64,000 bases of DNA, taken from Microbacter sp049976245 (GTDB lineage: Bacteria > Bacteroidota > Bacteroidia > Bacteroidales > Paludibacteraceae). The stretch is from contig JBMFIQ010000002.1 in NCBI GenBank assembly GCA_049976245.1, positions 39,674 through 103,673 of the forward strand. The letters are read 5' to 3'. The translations under genes were made by a program, and so were the position numbers. Shown here piece after piece: positions 19,157 through 27,461 of this stretch; positions within the stretch are counted from its first letter, which is position 1; each line of letters starts with the position of its first letter. Below the pieces are notes generated by a model. The model was not told the DNA's origin. It saw only the letters and a list, made by a program, of their open reading frames with translations, and did not search any database.

Positions 19157-19969
19157 TTAAGGAATAATTACCTTAAATGTTTTGCTATTCGCTTTTACAA
19201 TATAAGTTCCTGCACCCATCAATCTGGAATAAGTTCCATTGACCTCTTGCTTGTCAATCAATTGTCCTGATACGGAAAACAGTTCAACCTCCCCCTTTCC
19301 GGTCATTTGAACAAAAAACGTACGATCATTCACGCTCCATTTGATATTGTCGTTTCCGGTGGTCGTTATCCCCGTCCCAATGCCGGGAATGGTGAAAGTA
19401 GCTTTATAGCCTGTATTGGCAGCATTGTATGCAACACTTTGACCTCCGGGAACCATGCTATTCCAATCTCCACCGGTATAAAACTGATCTTTGGACATGG
19501 TGATTTCCACATAATATGTGCCTGCCTTGTTTCCAACTTGTTGAAGCAAATCAATATTGGCACTGCTGGTGGTATATTCATAATTATTACCGCTTTGATA
19601 GGTTTGCGTTGAGAGGGGGATGTTGCTCCAGGTAGTTGGAGGTGTATCCGTGGTGGCATAAACCCGGTAGTAAAGAACAAACGAAGATCCGTTGTAATAA
19701 TCACCGTTATCAGCCCAACCCGCACCAATGCCGCCATTTAAAGTCAAAGAGGTGACATTGCCAAGATTGGTTGCGTCAAAAGCAGGTGCATTGTTCAAAT
19801 TCACATTCACTGACCATCCGGCATTGTACAACAAATAATTTGTTGCTCCGGTTCCATTTACATTCAGGATGGCGGCCACATTAGCCCAATCACCTGCTGC
19901 AAAAACAGCAGCGGCATTAGTAAAAAACAAAACCATACTGAGACTTAAAAAAACATAGATTTTTTTCAT
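19157..19969 (-). CDS. Small T9SS-exported protein of unknown function in the starch locus
   Basis: The 270-residue protein has a signal peptide (MKKIYVFLSLSMVLFF...FAA). The central region of about 160 residues is rich in Thr, Asn, Gly and aromatics, and looks like an all-beta carbohydrate-binding fold; it includes YNAGWSVNVNLNNAP. No known family is recognised. The C-terminus (GKGEVELFSVSGQL...GAGTYIVKANSK...VIIP) is a type A T9SS sorting domain. It lies between the LacI regulator (45 bp) and the GH57 enzyme (about 90 bp), all on one strand. A surface starch-binding protein that replaces SusF is a reasonable guess, not shown by any motif. Confidence 0.75.
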   Translation of the reverse strand: MKKIYVFLSLSMVLFFTNAAAVFAAGDWANVAAILNVNGTGATNYLLYNAGWSVNVNLNNAPAFDATNLGNVTSLTLNGGIGAGWADNGDYYNGSSFVLYYRVYATTDTPPTTWSNIPLSTQTYQSGNNYEYTTSSANIDLLQQVGNKAGTYYVEITMSKDQFYTGGDWNSMVPGGQSVAYNAANTGYKATFTIPGIGTGITTTGNDNIKWSVNDRTFFVQMTGKGEVELFSVSGQLIDKQEVNGTYSRLMGAGTYIVKANSKTFKVIIP

Positions 19970-20014
19970 AATAAAAACATTTAAATGATGAATAAATTGA
20001 TCAACCCTTCCATA

Positions 20015-21028
20015 TCATCGTGTTGTTTCTCTTACAATCAGTTTAGTCCGAATGATCCGATTTTTGAACATTAGATCAGTCCCTTTGTATCGAATGCGTT
20101 CTAATAAAAGCTCCATGGCGCTGGCACCCACATCGTAACCATTTTGTCCCACTGTGGTAAGTTGCGGGTCGGATGCAATGGCTGCAAAACCGTCGGTAAA
20201 TCCGCAAATGGACACTTCGTCGGGAATTTTCAAATGCAACTGTTTGGTAGCATGAAGTATTCCTAAAGCCGTTTCGTCGTTAACGGCAAAAAAAGCATCA
20301 GGATGATCGTCGGATTGGAGCATTTCGGTAGCCACGGGAATGGCATCGTCATAATTGTCACAAATTTTTATCAATTCCTGATCTACCGGCAAACCATGTT
20401 TTCGCAAGGCATCCATGTAACCGGCACGTCTGTTTTTGGAAATTTCCAAATGCATGGGCGAACAAAAGAAAGCAATTTTACGGCAGCCCGTATTGATCAG
20501 ATATTCCGTGGCGGTAAGCGCTCCGGCATAATCGTCAATGACAACGCGATTGGAAGGTATGTCCACACAAATGCGATCAAAAAAGATGACCGGAATGTCG
20601 TTATCCACCAGCTCCTGAAAATGATCATAACGCGTTGTCTCTTTTGCCACCGACGTGAGCACGCCACATACCCTCGACGAAAGAAGTCGTTGAACGCTGC
20701 GGACTTCCTTCTCAAATTGCTCATGCGAACGAAACAACAACACACTGTATCCTTCGCGGTCAGCAACATCCAAAATGCCTTCGACGACTGACGCAAAAAA
20801 ATGATGCGTTATTTGCGGAACGATCACGCCAATGAGGGTACTTTCCCGCTTCTTGATGCTTAAAGCCAAAAAATTAGGATTATAATGATGCAATTTAGCA
20901 TAGTTCCTAATGCGCTCTTTGGTGCCTGCGCTAAGATCAGGGCTATCATTCAATGCACGCGAAACGGTAGATATTGAAACATTCAATTCACGTGCAATGT
21001 CTTTAATGGTAATTTGAGGCTTCGGCAT
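20015..21028 (-). CDS. LacI-family transcriptional regulator of the starch locus
   Basis: The protein is a 337-residue cytoplasmic DNA-binding repressor or activator. The N-terminal helix-turn-helix ITIKDIARELNVSISTVSRA and hinge precede a periplasmic-binding-protein-like sensor (LIGVIVPQITHHFFASVVEG, FFDRICVDIPSNRVVIDDYA). The ATG at 21028 gives the usual few residues before ITIKDIA; an ATG at 21052 is also possible. Its position amid starch enzymes suggests that it senses maltose or a related sugar and binds the GCAAACGTTTGC-like palindromes upstream of susC and other genes. Classical Bacteroides starch loci use the SusR two-domain sensor instead, so this is a LacI-regulated variant. Ligand and sign of control are inferred. 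Confidence 0.9.
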   Translation of the reverse strand: MPKPQITIKDIARELNVSISTVSRALNDSPDLSAGTKERIRNYAKLHHYNPNFLALSIKKRESTLIGVIVPQITHHFFASVVEGILDVADREGYSVLLFRSHEQFEKEVRSVQRLLSSRVCGVLTSVAKETTRYDHFQELVDNDIPVIFFDRICVDIPSNRVVIDDYAGALTATEYLINTGCRKIAFFCSPMHLEISKNRRAGYMDALRKHGLPVDQELIKICDNYDDAIPVATEMLQSDDHPDAFFAVNDETALGILHATKQLHLKIPDEVSICGFTDGFAAIASDPQLTTVGQNGYDVGASAMELLLERIRYKGTDLMFKNRIIRTKLIVRETTR

Positions 21029-21065
21029 TGGTTTTATGGTTAACGGTAGCATGGAAAGACGAGAT

Positions 21066-21094
21066 GGAGGAATCGTTAAGACGACGATTCCTCC
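21066..21094. promoter_or_regulatory. Perfect 11-bp inverted repeat between amylase and lacI
   Basis: Arms GGAGGAATCGT and ACGATTCCTCC are separated by 7 bp, directly between the amylase stop (21108) and the regulator start. No T run follows on either strand, so an intrinsic terminator is doubtful. It could be an operator for autoregulation or an RNA-processing or stabilising hairpin. Confidence 0.55.
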
Positions 21095-21107
21095 TTGTCC
21101 GCCTATT

Positions 21108-24014
21108 TTACATTTTACTTACTTTGACAATCTGAATTGAACCATCAGCCATATGAATGCGGCCAACATAAATGCCCGCCGGCAAAGAACCCAACGATAC
21201 GGCATCTGCTACAAAAGGTTGATTCAAAACAACCATTCCGCTCAGATTGATTACTTCGATGGACGATGCATCAGCTCCCGACACAAACAACATATCGGAT
21301 GTCGGATTTGGATAAACATGAACCACTGCGGCTTTTGTTTCAGAAATAGCTGTATTAATGGGGACATTCACCGGCTGATTGGTATAAAATTTAAATCCAA
21401 ACGTCGGCAAGGTAATGGACATGTTAGGATCGGTAACATTCAACGTTTGGCCGGTAATCAAATCATACCACGTACCTGTTTGCCCAAAAGCAGGATAAGC
21501 CGTTACTGGTCCTGTGGCGGTGAAATTACCCAAAATAACCGCAGTCATGGTACCGTTGGTAAGATAAACACGCCTTCCGTTATTCCAATCATTGGTTGTG
21601 ACCTGCCAGTTCCATGAAGTCGGATTGCTAAATAAATATGGATACATCTCTCTGAAATTCAGAATTTTGGCATACACATCGTGTAAAGCTTTACGTGAAG
21701 GCACATCGTAATAATTCCAGAGCACCGGTTTATCTCCCGTACGTCCGTTGTAATTGATAGAGATATCATAACCCAACTCTCCAAACTGCCACATCAATCG
21801 TGGACCGGGACTGGTAAAGATAAATGCGGCACAAACGGACAACTGTTTCATAACACTGTCAACACTGGCTTGCAACATAGGTTGACCGTAAGTTTCTGCT
21901 TTGTAAGCCATGCGCTCTTCGTCATGACTTTCGGCATACGACACCCTTTGGGTAGGAATTGTTACAGCACCACCCGAATTGGAAGCCGATGCTAAAGTTG
22001 AAAAATCGGAGTTGGTTTGGAATCCCATAGCAGCCTGCTGAAATTGCGTTGACACATTTCTCCACAGCATGGTACTGTCATAAGCGGCCAGCGCATTCTC
22101 CTCCTGATCGACACAAAAATGTTCCAAGATGGCATAAGCATTGGGCTTCACCGCTTTGATGGCACTTACGTAGGTTTCAATGTTGTTGATACGACTTTGA
22201 TCGTACGATTCACACTGAATCGTTGTGCTCGATGTGGCCATAGGCGATCCAACCGAAACTGTCTGCGTAAATCCTTTGCTCAAGTCGAAACGAAAACCGT
22301 CCACGTGATATTCCGTAAGCCAGAACTGCAAAGCACGTGACAACCACGCTTTCACCGGCTGATAGGTATGATTGATATCGTTGCCCACACTATACGGATG
22401 AGGAGCCAATGCATTGTAGTAAGGATTGGTTGCGGCCGGCCGATTGTTCACCGCATCCCAATAAACCATGCAATAAGGACTTAATCCCCATGTTTGATTG
22501 AAAACAATGTCCAAAATCACAGCCAGTCCCAATTGATGGCATTTATCAATAAATTGTTGATAAGCGATTTTTGTTCCGTATGCTTTATCGGGAGCAAAAT
22601 AGAAATTCGGATTGTAGCCCCAACTGTCGTTTCCGTCAAATTCCATGATCGGCATCAATTCCACGGCATTCACTCCAAGATTCTTAATGTACTGCAATTT
22701 GTCCATGGCCGCAGCAATAGACTTTTGTGAAGTAAAATCGCGAATCAACATCTCATATATCAACAACTGATTTTCGGGAGGCGCTTTAAAAGTAGTATCC
22801 TGCCACTGATATTTTTGCGGACTAATTTGAAAACATGACAGAATTCCACTTGCCTTGTTGTAAGGATAAGGTCTCAAATTGGGATAAATCGTATCGTTAA
22901 TGTAAGGATCATTGTTAGGATCAAGAATTTTCTCACAATATGGATCACCCACCCTCACGGGAGCCGTATTGGTCAATCCCGCCACATAATATTGATAAGC
23001 ATATTCCGTCGTTGGATTCAGTCCGGGAACTGTCAGCCAGTAGAAATAAACCGGAGTGCCATACGTTGTACTTTCAGCTTGTCGGTTCATCATGTAGTTA
23101 TTATCCAAGCGAAAATTATTGAAATCGCCTAAAAGAAAAACCTGAGTTGATGATGAAACAGGAGCGGCATATCCCAAAGAAAAACAGAAGGTGACCGATC
23201 CGTCGGAATTGACCGTTACGCCCTCCTTCAGTCCGCTCGGACGTGCTTGTGTCACCTGAGCTTTAGGAACACAAACATAAGAGGTATCGTACATGGTTAC
23301 GCCGTTTGAAACCACTTTGGCAATGATGTAATAGTTGCCCGGACTGGTGTAAGTGTATGAAGTCGAAACGGAGTTTGTGCCCGTAGCAATAGGTGTAGTT
23401 CCGGTAATATTGGCCGTAGTGGTTGTTCCAGTGTAAACGCTGGTGCTACAGGCAGTTGTACCGTTGGAAGCATTAACGGTAATGGTGGTGGCTGTATTGA
23501 GCGGCACCAAGGAGTTGTTGGCCGGCGCTGCAATTTGAAGATTCAAACCCGGCTGATAAACGGGAACGTAAATATTGCTGCTTTGCAAAGAACCGTCGGC
23601 ATTACGAAAAACAAAAGCCAATTGAGTGACCAACGTATCTGCAGGGATTCCGTAATAAGAATTAATATCGGGAGTAATGGCCAGTTGCCATTTTGTGGAC
23701 GATCCCGAAACCGGAGTCAACGTGTTGGCAGTAATGTTTGCCTGAGCGCTGTTGCTACCGTTGGGCCAAGGGGTCAGCACGTATTTCCAATCGTTGCTGT
23801 TTGCACTACTTCTCGTAATCACGCCGGTGTGTGCATAAATTGGACCTGATGTCCCATTTAATGACGAAACATAAGAATCGTCGAAAATGACGGTGATTCC
23901 CAACCCGCTTTGTTGAACCACTATAGGAGGATTCGTTGTCACCACCTGTGCCTTGACACCTGAAATGGTTATGAACGAAAAAATAAGAACAAAAGATAGA
24001 ATAAATTTTTTCAT
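21108..24014 (-). CDS. Secreted multidomain GH13 alpha-amylase with T9SS sorting domain
   Basis: The 968-residue protein has a signal peptide (1-22). Beta-sandwich domains follow, including an E-set/CBM48-like segment at about 265-350 (VFLLGDFNNF), then a GH13 barrel from about residue 415. Asp577 lies in VDGFRFDLSK, Glu631 in AILEHF and Asp698 in SYAESHDEE. Region I reads DIVFNQ, with Gln in place of the usual His. The C-terminus from about 897 (VVHVYPNPTSDMLFVSG...AGIYVGRI) is a type A T9SS sorting domain. It should degrade starch at the surface, the job done by the lipoprotein SusG in Bacteroides. The start codon lies inside a copy of the ~90-bp dispersed element, separated from susE by a terminator. 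Confidence 0.9.
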   Translation of the reverse strand: MKKFILSFVLIFSFITISGVKAQVVTTNPPIVVQQSGLGITVIFDDSYVSSLNGTSGPIYAHTGVITRSSANSNDWKYVLTPWPNGSNSAQANITANTLTPVSGSSTKWQLAITPDINSYYGIPADTLVTQLAFVFRNADGSLQSSNIYVPVYQPGLNLQIAAPANNSLVPLNTATTITVNASNGTTACSTSVYTGTTTTANITGTTPIATGTNSVSTSYTYTSPGNYYIIAKVVSNGVTMYDTSYVCVPKAQVTQARPSGLKEGVTVNSDGSVTFCFSLGYAAPVSSSTQVFLLGDFNNFRLDNNYMMNRQAESTTYGTPVYFYWLTVPGLNPTTEYAYQYYVAGLTNTAPVRVGDPYCEKILDPNNDPYINDTIYPNLRPYPYNKASGILSCFQISPQKYQWQDTTFKAPPENQLLIYEMLIRDFTSQKSIAAAMDKLQYIKNLGVNAVELMPIMEFDGNDSWGYNPNFYFAPDKAYGTKIAYQQFIDKCHQLGLAVILDIVFNQTWGLSPYCMVYWDAVNNRPAATNPYYNALAPHPYSVGNDINHTYQPVKAWLSRALQFWLTEYHVDGFRFDLSKGFTQTVSVGSPMATSSTTIQCESYDQSRINNIETYVSAIKAVKPNAYAILEHFCVDQEENALAAYDSTMLWRNVSTQFQQAAMGFQTNSDFSTLASASNSGGAVTIPTQRVSYAESHDEERMAYKAETYGQPMLQASVDSVMKQLSVCAAFIFTSPGPRLMWQFGELGYDISINYNGRTGDKPVLWNYYDVPSRKALHDVYAKILNFREMYPYLFSNPTSWNWQVTTNDWNNGRRVYLTNGTMTAVILGNFTATGPVTAYPAFGQTGTWYDLITGQTLNVTDPNMSITLPTFGFKFYTNQPVNVPINTAISETKAAVVHVYPNPTSDMLFVSGADASSIEVINLSGMVVLNQPFVADAVSLGSLPAGIYVGRIHMADGSIQIVKVSKM

Positions 24015-24105
24015 ACGTCTATTTTATTTTTTTTAACATTAAGGATGTATGGAACTCGCCAAATAGACATTCTATAGATCATAAGCTCATTTTATGACTC
24101 GTTTC
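24012..24105 (-). repeat. Dispersed ~90-bp leader element, copy E (before the GH13 amylase)
   Basis: On the minus strand the element runs from GAAACGAGTCATAAAA through GGCGAGTTCCATACATCCTTA to ATAGACGTATGAAA, where the ATG is the amylase start. It belongs to a family of seven copies in the window. An upstream GTG-AAA opens a six-codon frame only. Confidence 0.85.
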
Positions 24106-24530
24106 ACACGAAAAGATCTTAAACAACAGGTCATCAAAGTTTAAAAGAAACACTTCAAGTCAATTGCTTGATTCAATGTATTTTTAAAGTTTTATGCCAA
24201 TCTATGTCCATTTCCCATTTACACGTCACACAAAACATTTTCTAAAAATTAAATTGATTTCAGCATTACATTTTCATGTATGTTTCATCGATAAGGAAAA
24301 AATTCCCGATCAAAATCGGATTGTATCAATTTTTGATCGGGAATATCACATAGATTTTTGGTTTTTAGTTAGATTGTGAATGGTTCCGGTAACTTTGGTT
24401 TACCGGAACGTATCACATCATCCTTCATCAATTCTTTAACCATAACATGTTTAGATACCAACATAAAAATCAATTCGACTAAAACAGACTTCAATTTTTA
24501 TATTGAATATCAATGTTTTGATGGTTCAAA
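24015..24530. other. 516-bp gap between susE and the secreted amylase
   Basis: It contains the susE-side terminator (24303-24343), copy E of the dispersed element (to 24105) and a palindromic ATTGAATATCAAT near 24502-24514 that also occurs at 344-356. No perfect TAnnTTTG was found; TAAACTTTG, about 30 bp upstream of the element on the minus strand, is the nearest match. No gene is seen. Confidence 0.6.
24303..24343 (-). terminator. Terminator of the susCDE transcription unit
   Basis: Perfect 13-bp arms TTCCCGATCAAAA and TTTTGATCGGGAA are separated by 15 bp. On the minus strand they are followed by a T-rich stretch (AATTTTTTCC). It lies about 190 bp after the susE stop. Confidence 0.75.
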
Positions 24531-25733
24531 TCATTGGGCCGAAAAGAAATAGAAACATCCGTCAACGTCATTAAAGACGATGGTATAACTTCCTTTCAGG
24601 AATGGAATGTTCGTTCCACCGTTCGTCCCCAATCCAACAGGAAATGTTCCTGCGCCCCAATTGTAAGTCCATCCGCCGTTTGCACGGAATTTACAACCAC
24701 CGTTACCTACAGGAGGAGTAAAGCTGTTGGCAAACGTATAAGTGGTGTACCAAACATGATTGTTAGTCCCGTAAGTTGGTTCTGATGGCGTCATGGCCAC
24801 ATCGGAAGCCCAACCGTTAAACTCTCCAATCATTCCCATGGAGGTATAGCTTTGAGTTGGCGCAACGGAAGCAGGAACAATGGATAAGGTATTAGCCACC
24901 GAATTCAACGTAATGGTATAATACCCGTCATTTGGCACAGAGAAGTTTTGTGAACCACCATCATTATGATCAGGAGTCAAATGGCCGTCAGAACTACCCC
25001 ATTGTTCACCCCAACTTCCAATATCGCGGATTAATTTGAATCCTCTGGAGGCTTTGAAATAGCCGGTATAAACATAAGTTCCGGCGCCTGTAGTAACATT
25101 GTAAAAATTACCCGAAATCACACTCAAAGGAATGATTGAAACACCAATCCCTGAGAATGAATTGTTCCAGTTTCCGTCAGCAGTTCCAATGATAAAATAG
25201 GGCTTTAATCCTCCGGCAGGTACCATGGTGTAAGGTTTCAATGCCGGCAGAGGATCAATTTTGATGGTTTGCGTATTGGAATAAACAGGCATCAAGCCAC
25301 TCCCGATGGTCGCCATCACCCTGACATCGAAACTCGTTTGTACGCCAACTGGCACGTTAATGCCCCTCGGATTGGTAATGGTATTGTACAACTGGGTAAT
25401 TGTCACAGCCAATGTATCATTGGTGGATGTTGTTACAATTTGAGCATTGGCAAAATTATTTCCACTGACGTCAATTTGCAATGAATAAGTCACTGCTAAC
25501 TGCGGACCGTAATTGGCCGGCTTGATGGTAAAGATTTCGGCAGTTCCCATACTGTCCAAATTTAACACATAGGCTGAAGAATCTTTATTGTAAGCGGCAA
25601 ATTTCATTCCGGGAGCATTCAACACCGGAGCAGTCGGATTGTCAAGAACCGTTGGTTTAATGCCGCTGTTATTACAGGAAGTAATGAGCAACACCCCCAA
25701 AACAAGTGAGAATATTATTTTATAATTTTTCAT
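24531..25733 (-). CDS. susE: SusE-like outer-membrane starch-binding lipoprotein
   Basis: The 400-residue lipoprotein has a signal ending VLLITSC (Cys20). Residues about 30-150 form a SusE N-terminal domain (FAAYNKDSSAYVLNLD, KPANYGPQLAVTYSLQIDVS). Two tandem SusE/F-type starch-binding beta domains follow, each containing a KPYFIIG or MGMIGEFNGW-type start and an aromatic strand. Such proteins hold starch at the cell surface for SusCD. It is the third gene of the susCDE unit, 76 bp after susD across a strong hairpin that may lower its dose. No separate SusF is present. The residues after the cysteine (NNSGIKP) lack an acidic export signal. Confidence 0.85.
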   Translation of the reverse strand: MKNYKIIFSLVLGVLLITSCNNSGIKPTVLDNPTAPVLNAPGMKFAAYNKDSSAYVLNLDSMGTAEIFTIKPANYGPQLAVTYSLQIDVSGNNFANAQIVTTSTNDTLAVTITQLYNTITNPRGINVPVGVQTSFDVRVMATIGSGLMPVYSNTQTIKIDPLPALKPYTMVPAGGLKPYFIIGTADGNWNNSFSGIGVSIIPLSVISGNFYNVTTGAGTYVYTGYFKASRGFKLIRDIGSWGEQWGSSDGHLTPDHNDGGSQNFSVPNDGYYTITLNSVANTLSIVPASVAPTQSYTSMGMIGEFNGWASDVAMTPSEPTYGTNNHVWYTTYTFANSFTPPVGNGGCKFRANGGWTYNWGAGTFPVGLGTNGGTNIPFLKGSYTIVFNDVDGCFYFFSAQ

Positions 25734-25764
25734 ATAACTATTTTTTTTATGGTATTAACCCTAT

Positions 25765-25797
25765 GGTAAAGGCATCCCAACATCGGGATGCTTTACC
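25765..25797 (-). promoter_or_regulatory. Intercistronic hairpin between susD and susE
   Basis: Near-perfect arms GGTAAAGGCATCCC and GGGATGCTTTACC flank a short loop. No long T run follows directly on the minus strand. It could act as a partial terminator or protect the susCD message from 3' decay, setting lower SusE levels. Confidence 0.6.
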
Positions 25798-25809
25798 AAT
25801 GTTTTCAGA

Positions 25810-27450
25810 TTAAAATCCGGTATTTTGAATCAAGTTTGGATTAGCACTCAAATCGGATGACGGAATCGGATAAATATTGTAAATAGAGCTGGCACCAACC
25901 CCCGATTTTACGCCGCCTTTCCATTGCCATACATAATTGGGTGAAGTTAATAACCCATAACGAACCAAGTCGGTACGACGAGTACATTCCCAGAATAATT
26001 CACGTGAACGCTCTTCCAATATGAACGGCAAGGTAAGTTGATTGGCGCTGATTTCAAGATCCGTAAATCCACCGCCTTCGGCACGATCACGTAAAGCATT
26101 GACGTAATTCAAAGCCGTTTGCATATCACCTCCATGACCACCGCGTAAAACAGCTTCAGCGTACATTAAATAGATGTCAGCCAAACGAAATACGGGAAAA
26201 TCGGTATCGGGGAATGACGGAGCAGGATTGGGAGCTACGCCTTGACTGTTTTTCTCGCTATACTTTAATACGGGAGTTCCTTGTTTAAATTGAGAATTAT
26301 CATCAATGCTCGGATGATTAAATCCGGTGTATAACATTTTTGCCCGCGAATCTAAAGATGCATTTTCGTTTTGAGCCGTATTGCTAAATTTAGCTACAAA
26401 ATCCTTGGTTGCACGATTGCCACCCCATGCACCCGGCGATGCAGTAATTGACTGAATATCTCCACTGACAGCCGACGACATCAAAAACATCATACCACCC
26501 CAGCTTTGAGCATGTGTACCATCAAAAACAATCGGGAAAATAATTTCAGGTGAGTTGTAGTTGTCCGAAACAAAATTGTTTTGATAAACAGGATTCAATT
26601 GATAACCTGCGCTGATTACCTTGTTGCAATAAGTTAAACATGAATCATAATACTGTGTATTGCTGGTTCCAAGATAAGTGTTGGCATTGAGGTAAAGTTT
26701 AGCAAGCAATGACCATGCAGCAGCTTGGTTGGCATGTCCATAAGTTGGGCCAAATCCGACAACAGGAGGCAACATGTCGTTCACACAACTTCTCAGCTCA
26801 CTCGAAATGTAAGCATAAATCTGAGGTGCTTTGGCATAAGGAGGTACTGCCGATGAGCCAATAGGACTGTCATCAGTAACCATCGGGCCATTACGGAAGT
26901 TGTCCAATACATTGTAATAAGCCAATGCACGGAGGAAACGAGCTTCTGCACGATACGTTTTAATGGTGGCCTGCATGGCTGATGAAACTTTATTGGCGCT
27001 CAAAGCAGCAGGTGTGGTCTGTTGCAGAAACGAAGTTGCAATGGTAATTTGGAAATACAACCGATCATAAAAACCTAAAATAAACGGATCGGATGAAGAC
27101 CAACTAAAGGTGTGAAAATTTTGAATGGTTTGGTCATTCCAAGCACACATAGCTTCTTCGGTAGGTAGCTCTTGCAAGTTCCACAATGCACGCACATAAG
27201 AAGCCTGACTTCCACCGTCAATACCCTGAATATCTACGTTGTTGTCCACAGCCTGAATACCGGTGGTGGAAAATCCTGCATATACTTTAGCAAGAAAATT
27301 CGTATAAGCCGTATCAGAACTGAAAGCTTTACCTGGAGACAAAATCGATGTTTGCAATGGGGTAACATTTAAGTCGTTTGTGCAAGACGACATGGATAAC
27401 GTCATCAAAACACCCACTGCGATAAGAATGCTGAATTTTATTTTTTTCAT
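25810..27450 (-). CDS. susD: SusD/RagB-family starch-binding outer-membrane lipoprotein
   Basis: The 546-residue lipoprotein has a signal ending MSMSSC (Cys23). The body has the TPR-like helices of the SusD fold: TYRAEARFLRALAYYNVLDNF in the N-terminal half, and a C-terminal RagB/SusD segment with FPVFRLADIYLMYAEAVLRG and ILEERSRELFWECTRRTDLVRYG. SusD forms the lid over the SusC channel and binds polysaccharide. The gap to susC is only 11 bp, so the two are co-transcribed. Starch is inferred as substrate from the surrounding GH13, GH57 and GH77 genes. Confidence 0.93.
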   Translation of the reverse strand: MKKIKFSILIAVGVLMTLSMSSCTNDLNVTPLQTSILSPGKAFSSDTAYTNFLAKVYAGFSTTGIQAVDNNVDIQGIDGGSQASYVRALWNLQELPTEEAMCAWNDQTIQNFHTFSWSSSDPFILGFYDRLYFQITIATSFLQQTTPAALSANKVSSAMQATIKTYRAEARFLRALAYYNVLDNFRNGPMVTDDSPIGSSAVPPYAKAPQIYAYISSELRSCVNDMLPPVVGFGPTYGHANQAAAWSLLAKLYLNANTYLGTSNTQYYDSCLTYCNKVISAGYQLNPVYQNNFVSDNYNSPEIIFPIVFDGTHAQSWGGMMFLMSSAVSGDIQSITASPGAWGGNRATKDFVAKFSNTAQNENASLDSRAKMLYTGFNHPSIDDNSQFKQGTPVLKYSEKNSQGVAPNPAPSFPDTDFPVFRLADIYLMYAEAVLRGGHGGDMQTALNYVNALRDRAEGGGFTDLEISANQLTLPFILEERSRELFWECTRRTDLVRYGLLTSPNYVWQWKGGVKSGVGASSIYNIYPIPSSDLSANPNLIQNTGF

Positions 27451-27461
27451 TGGGTTACGAA

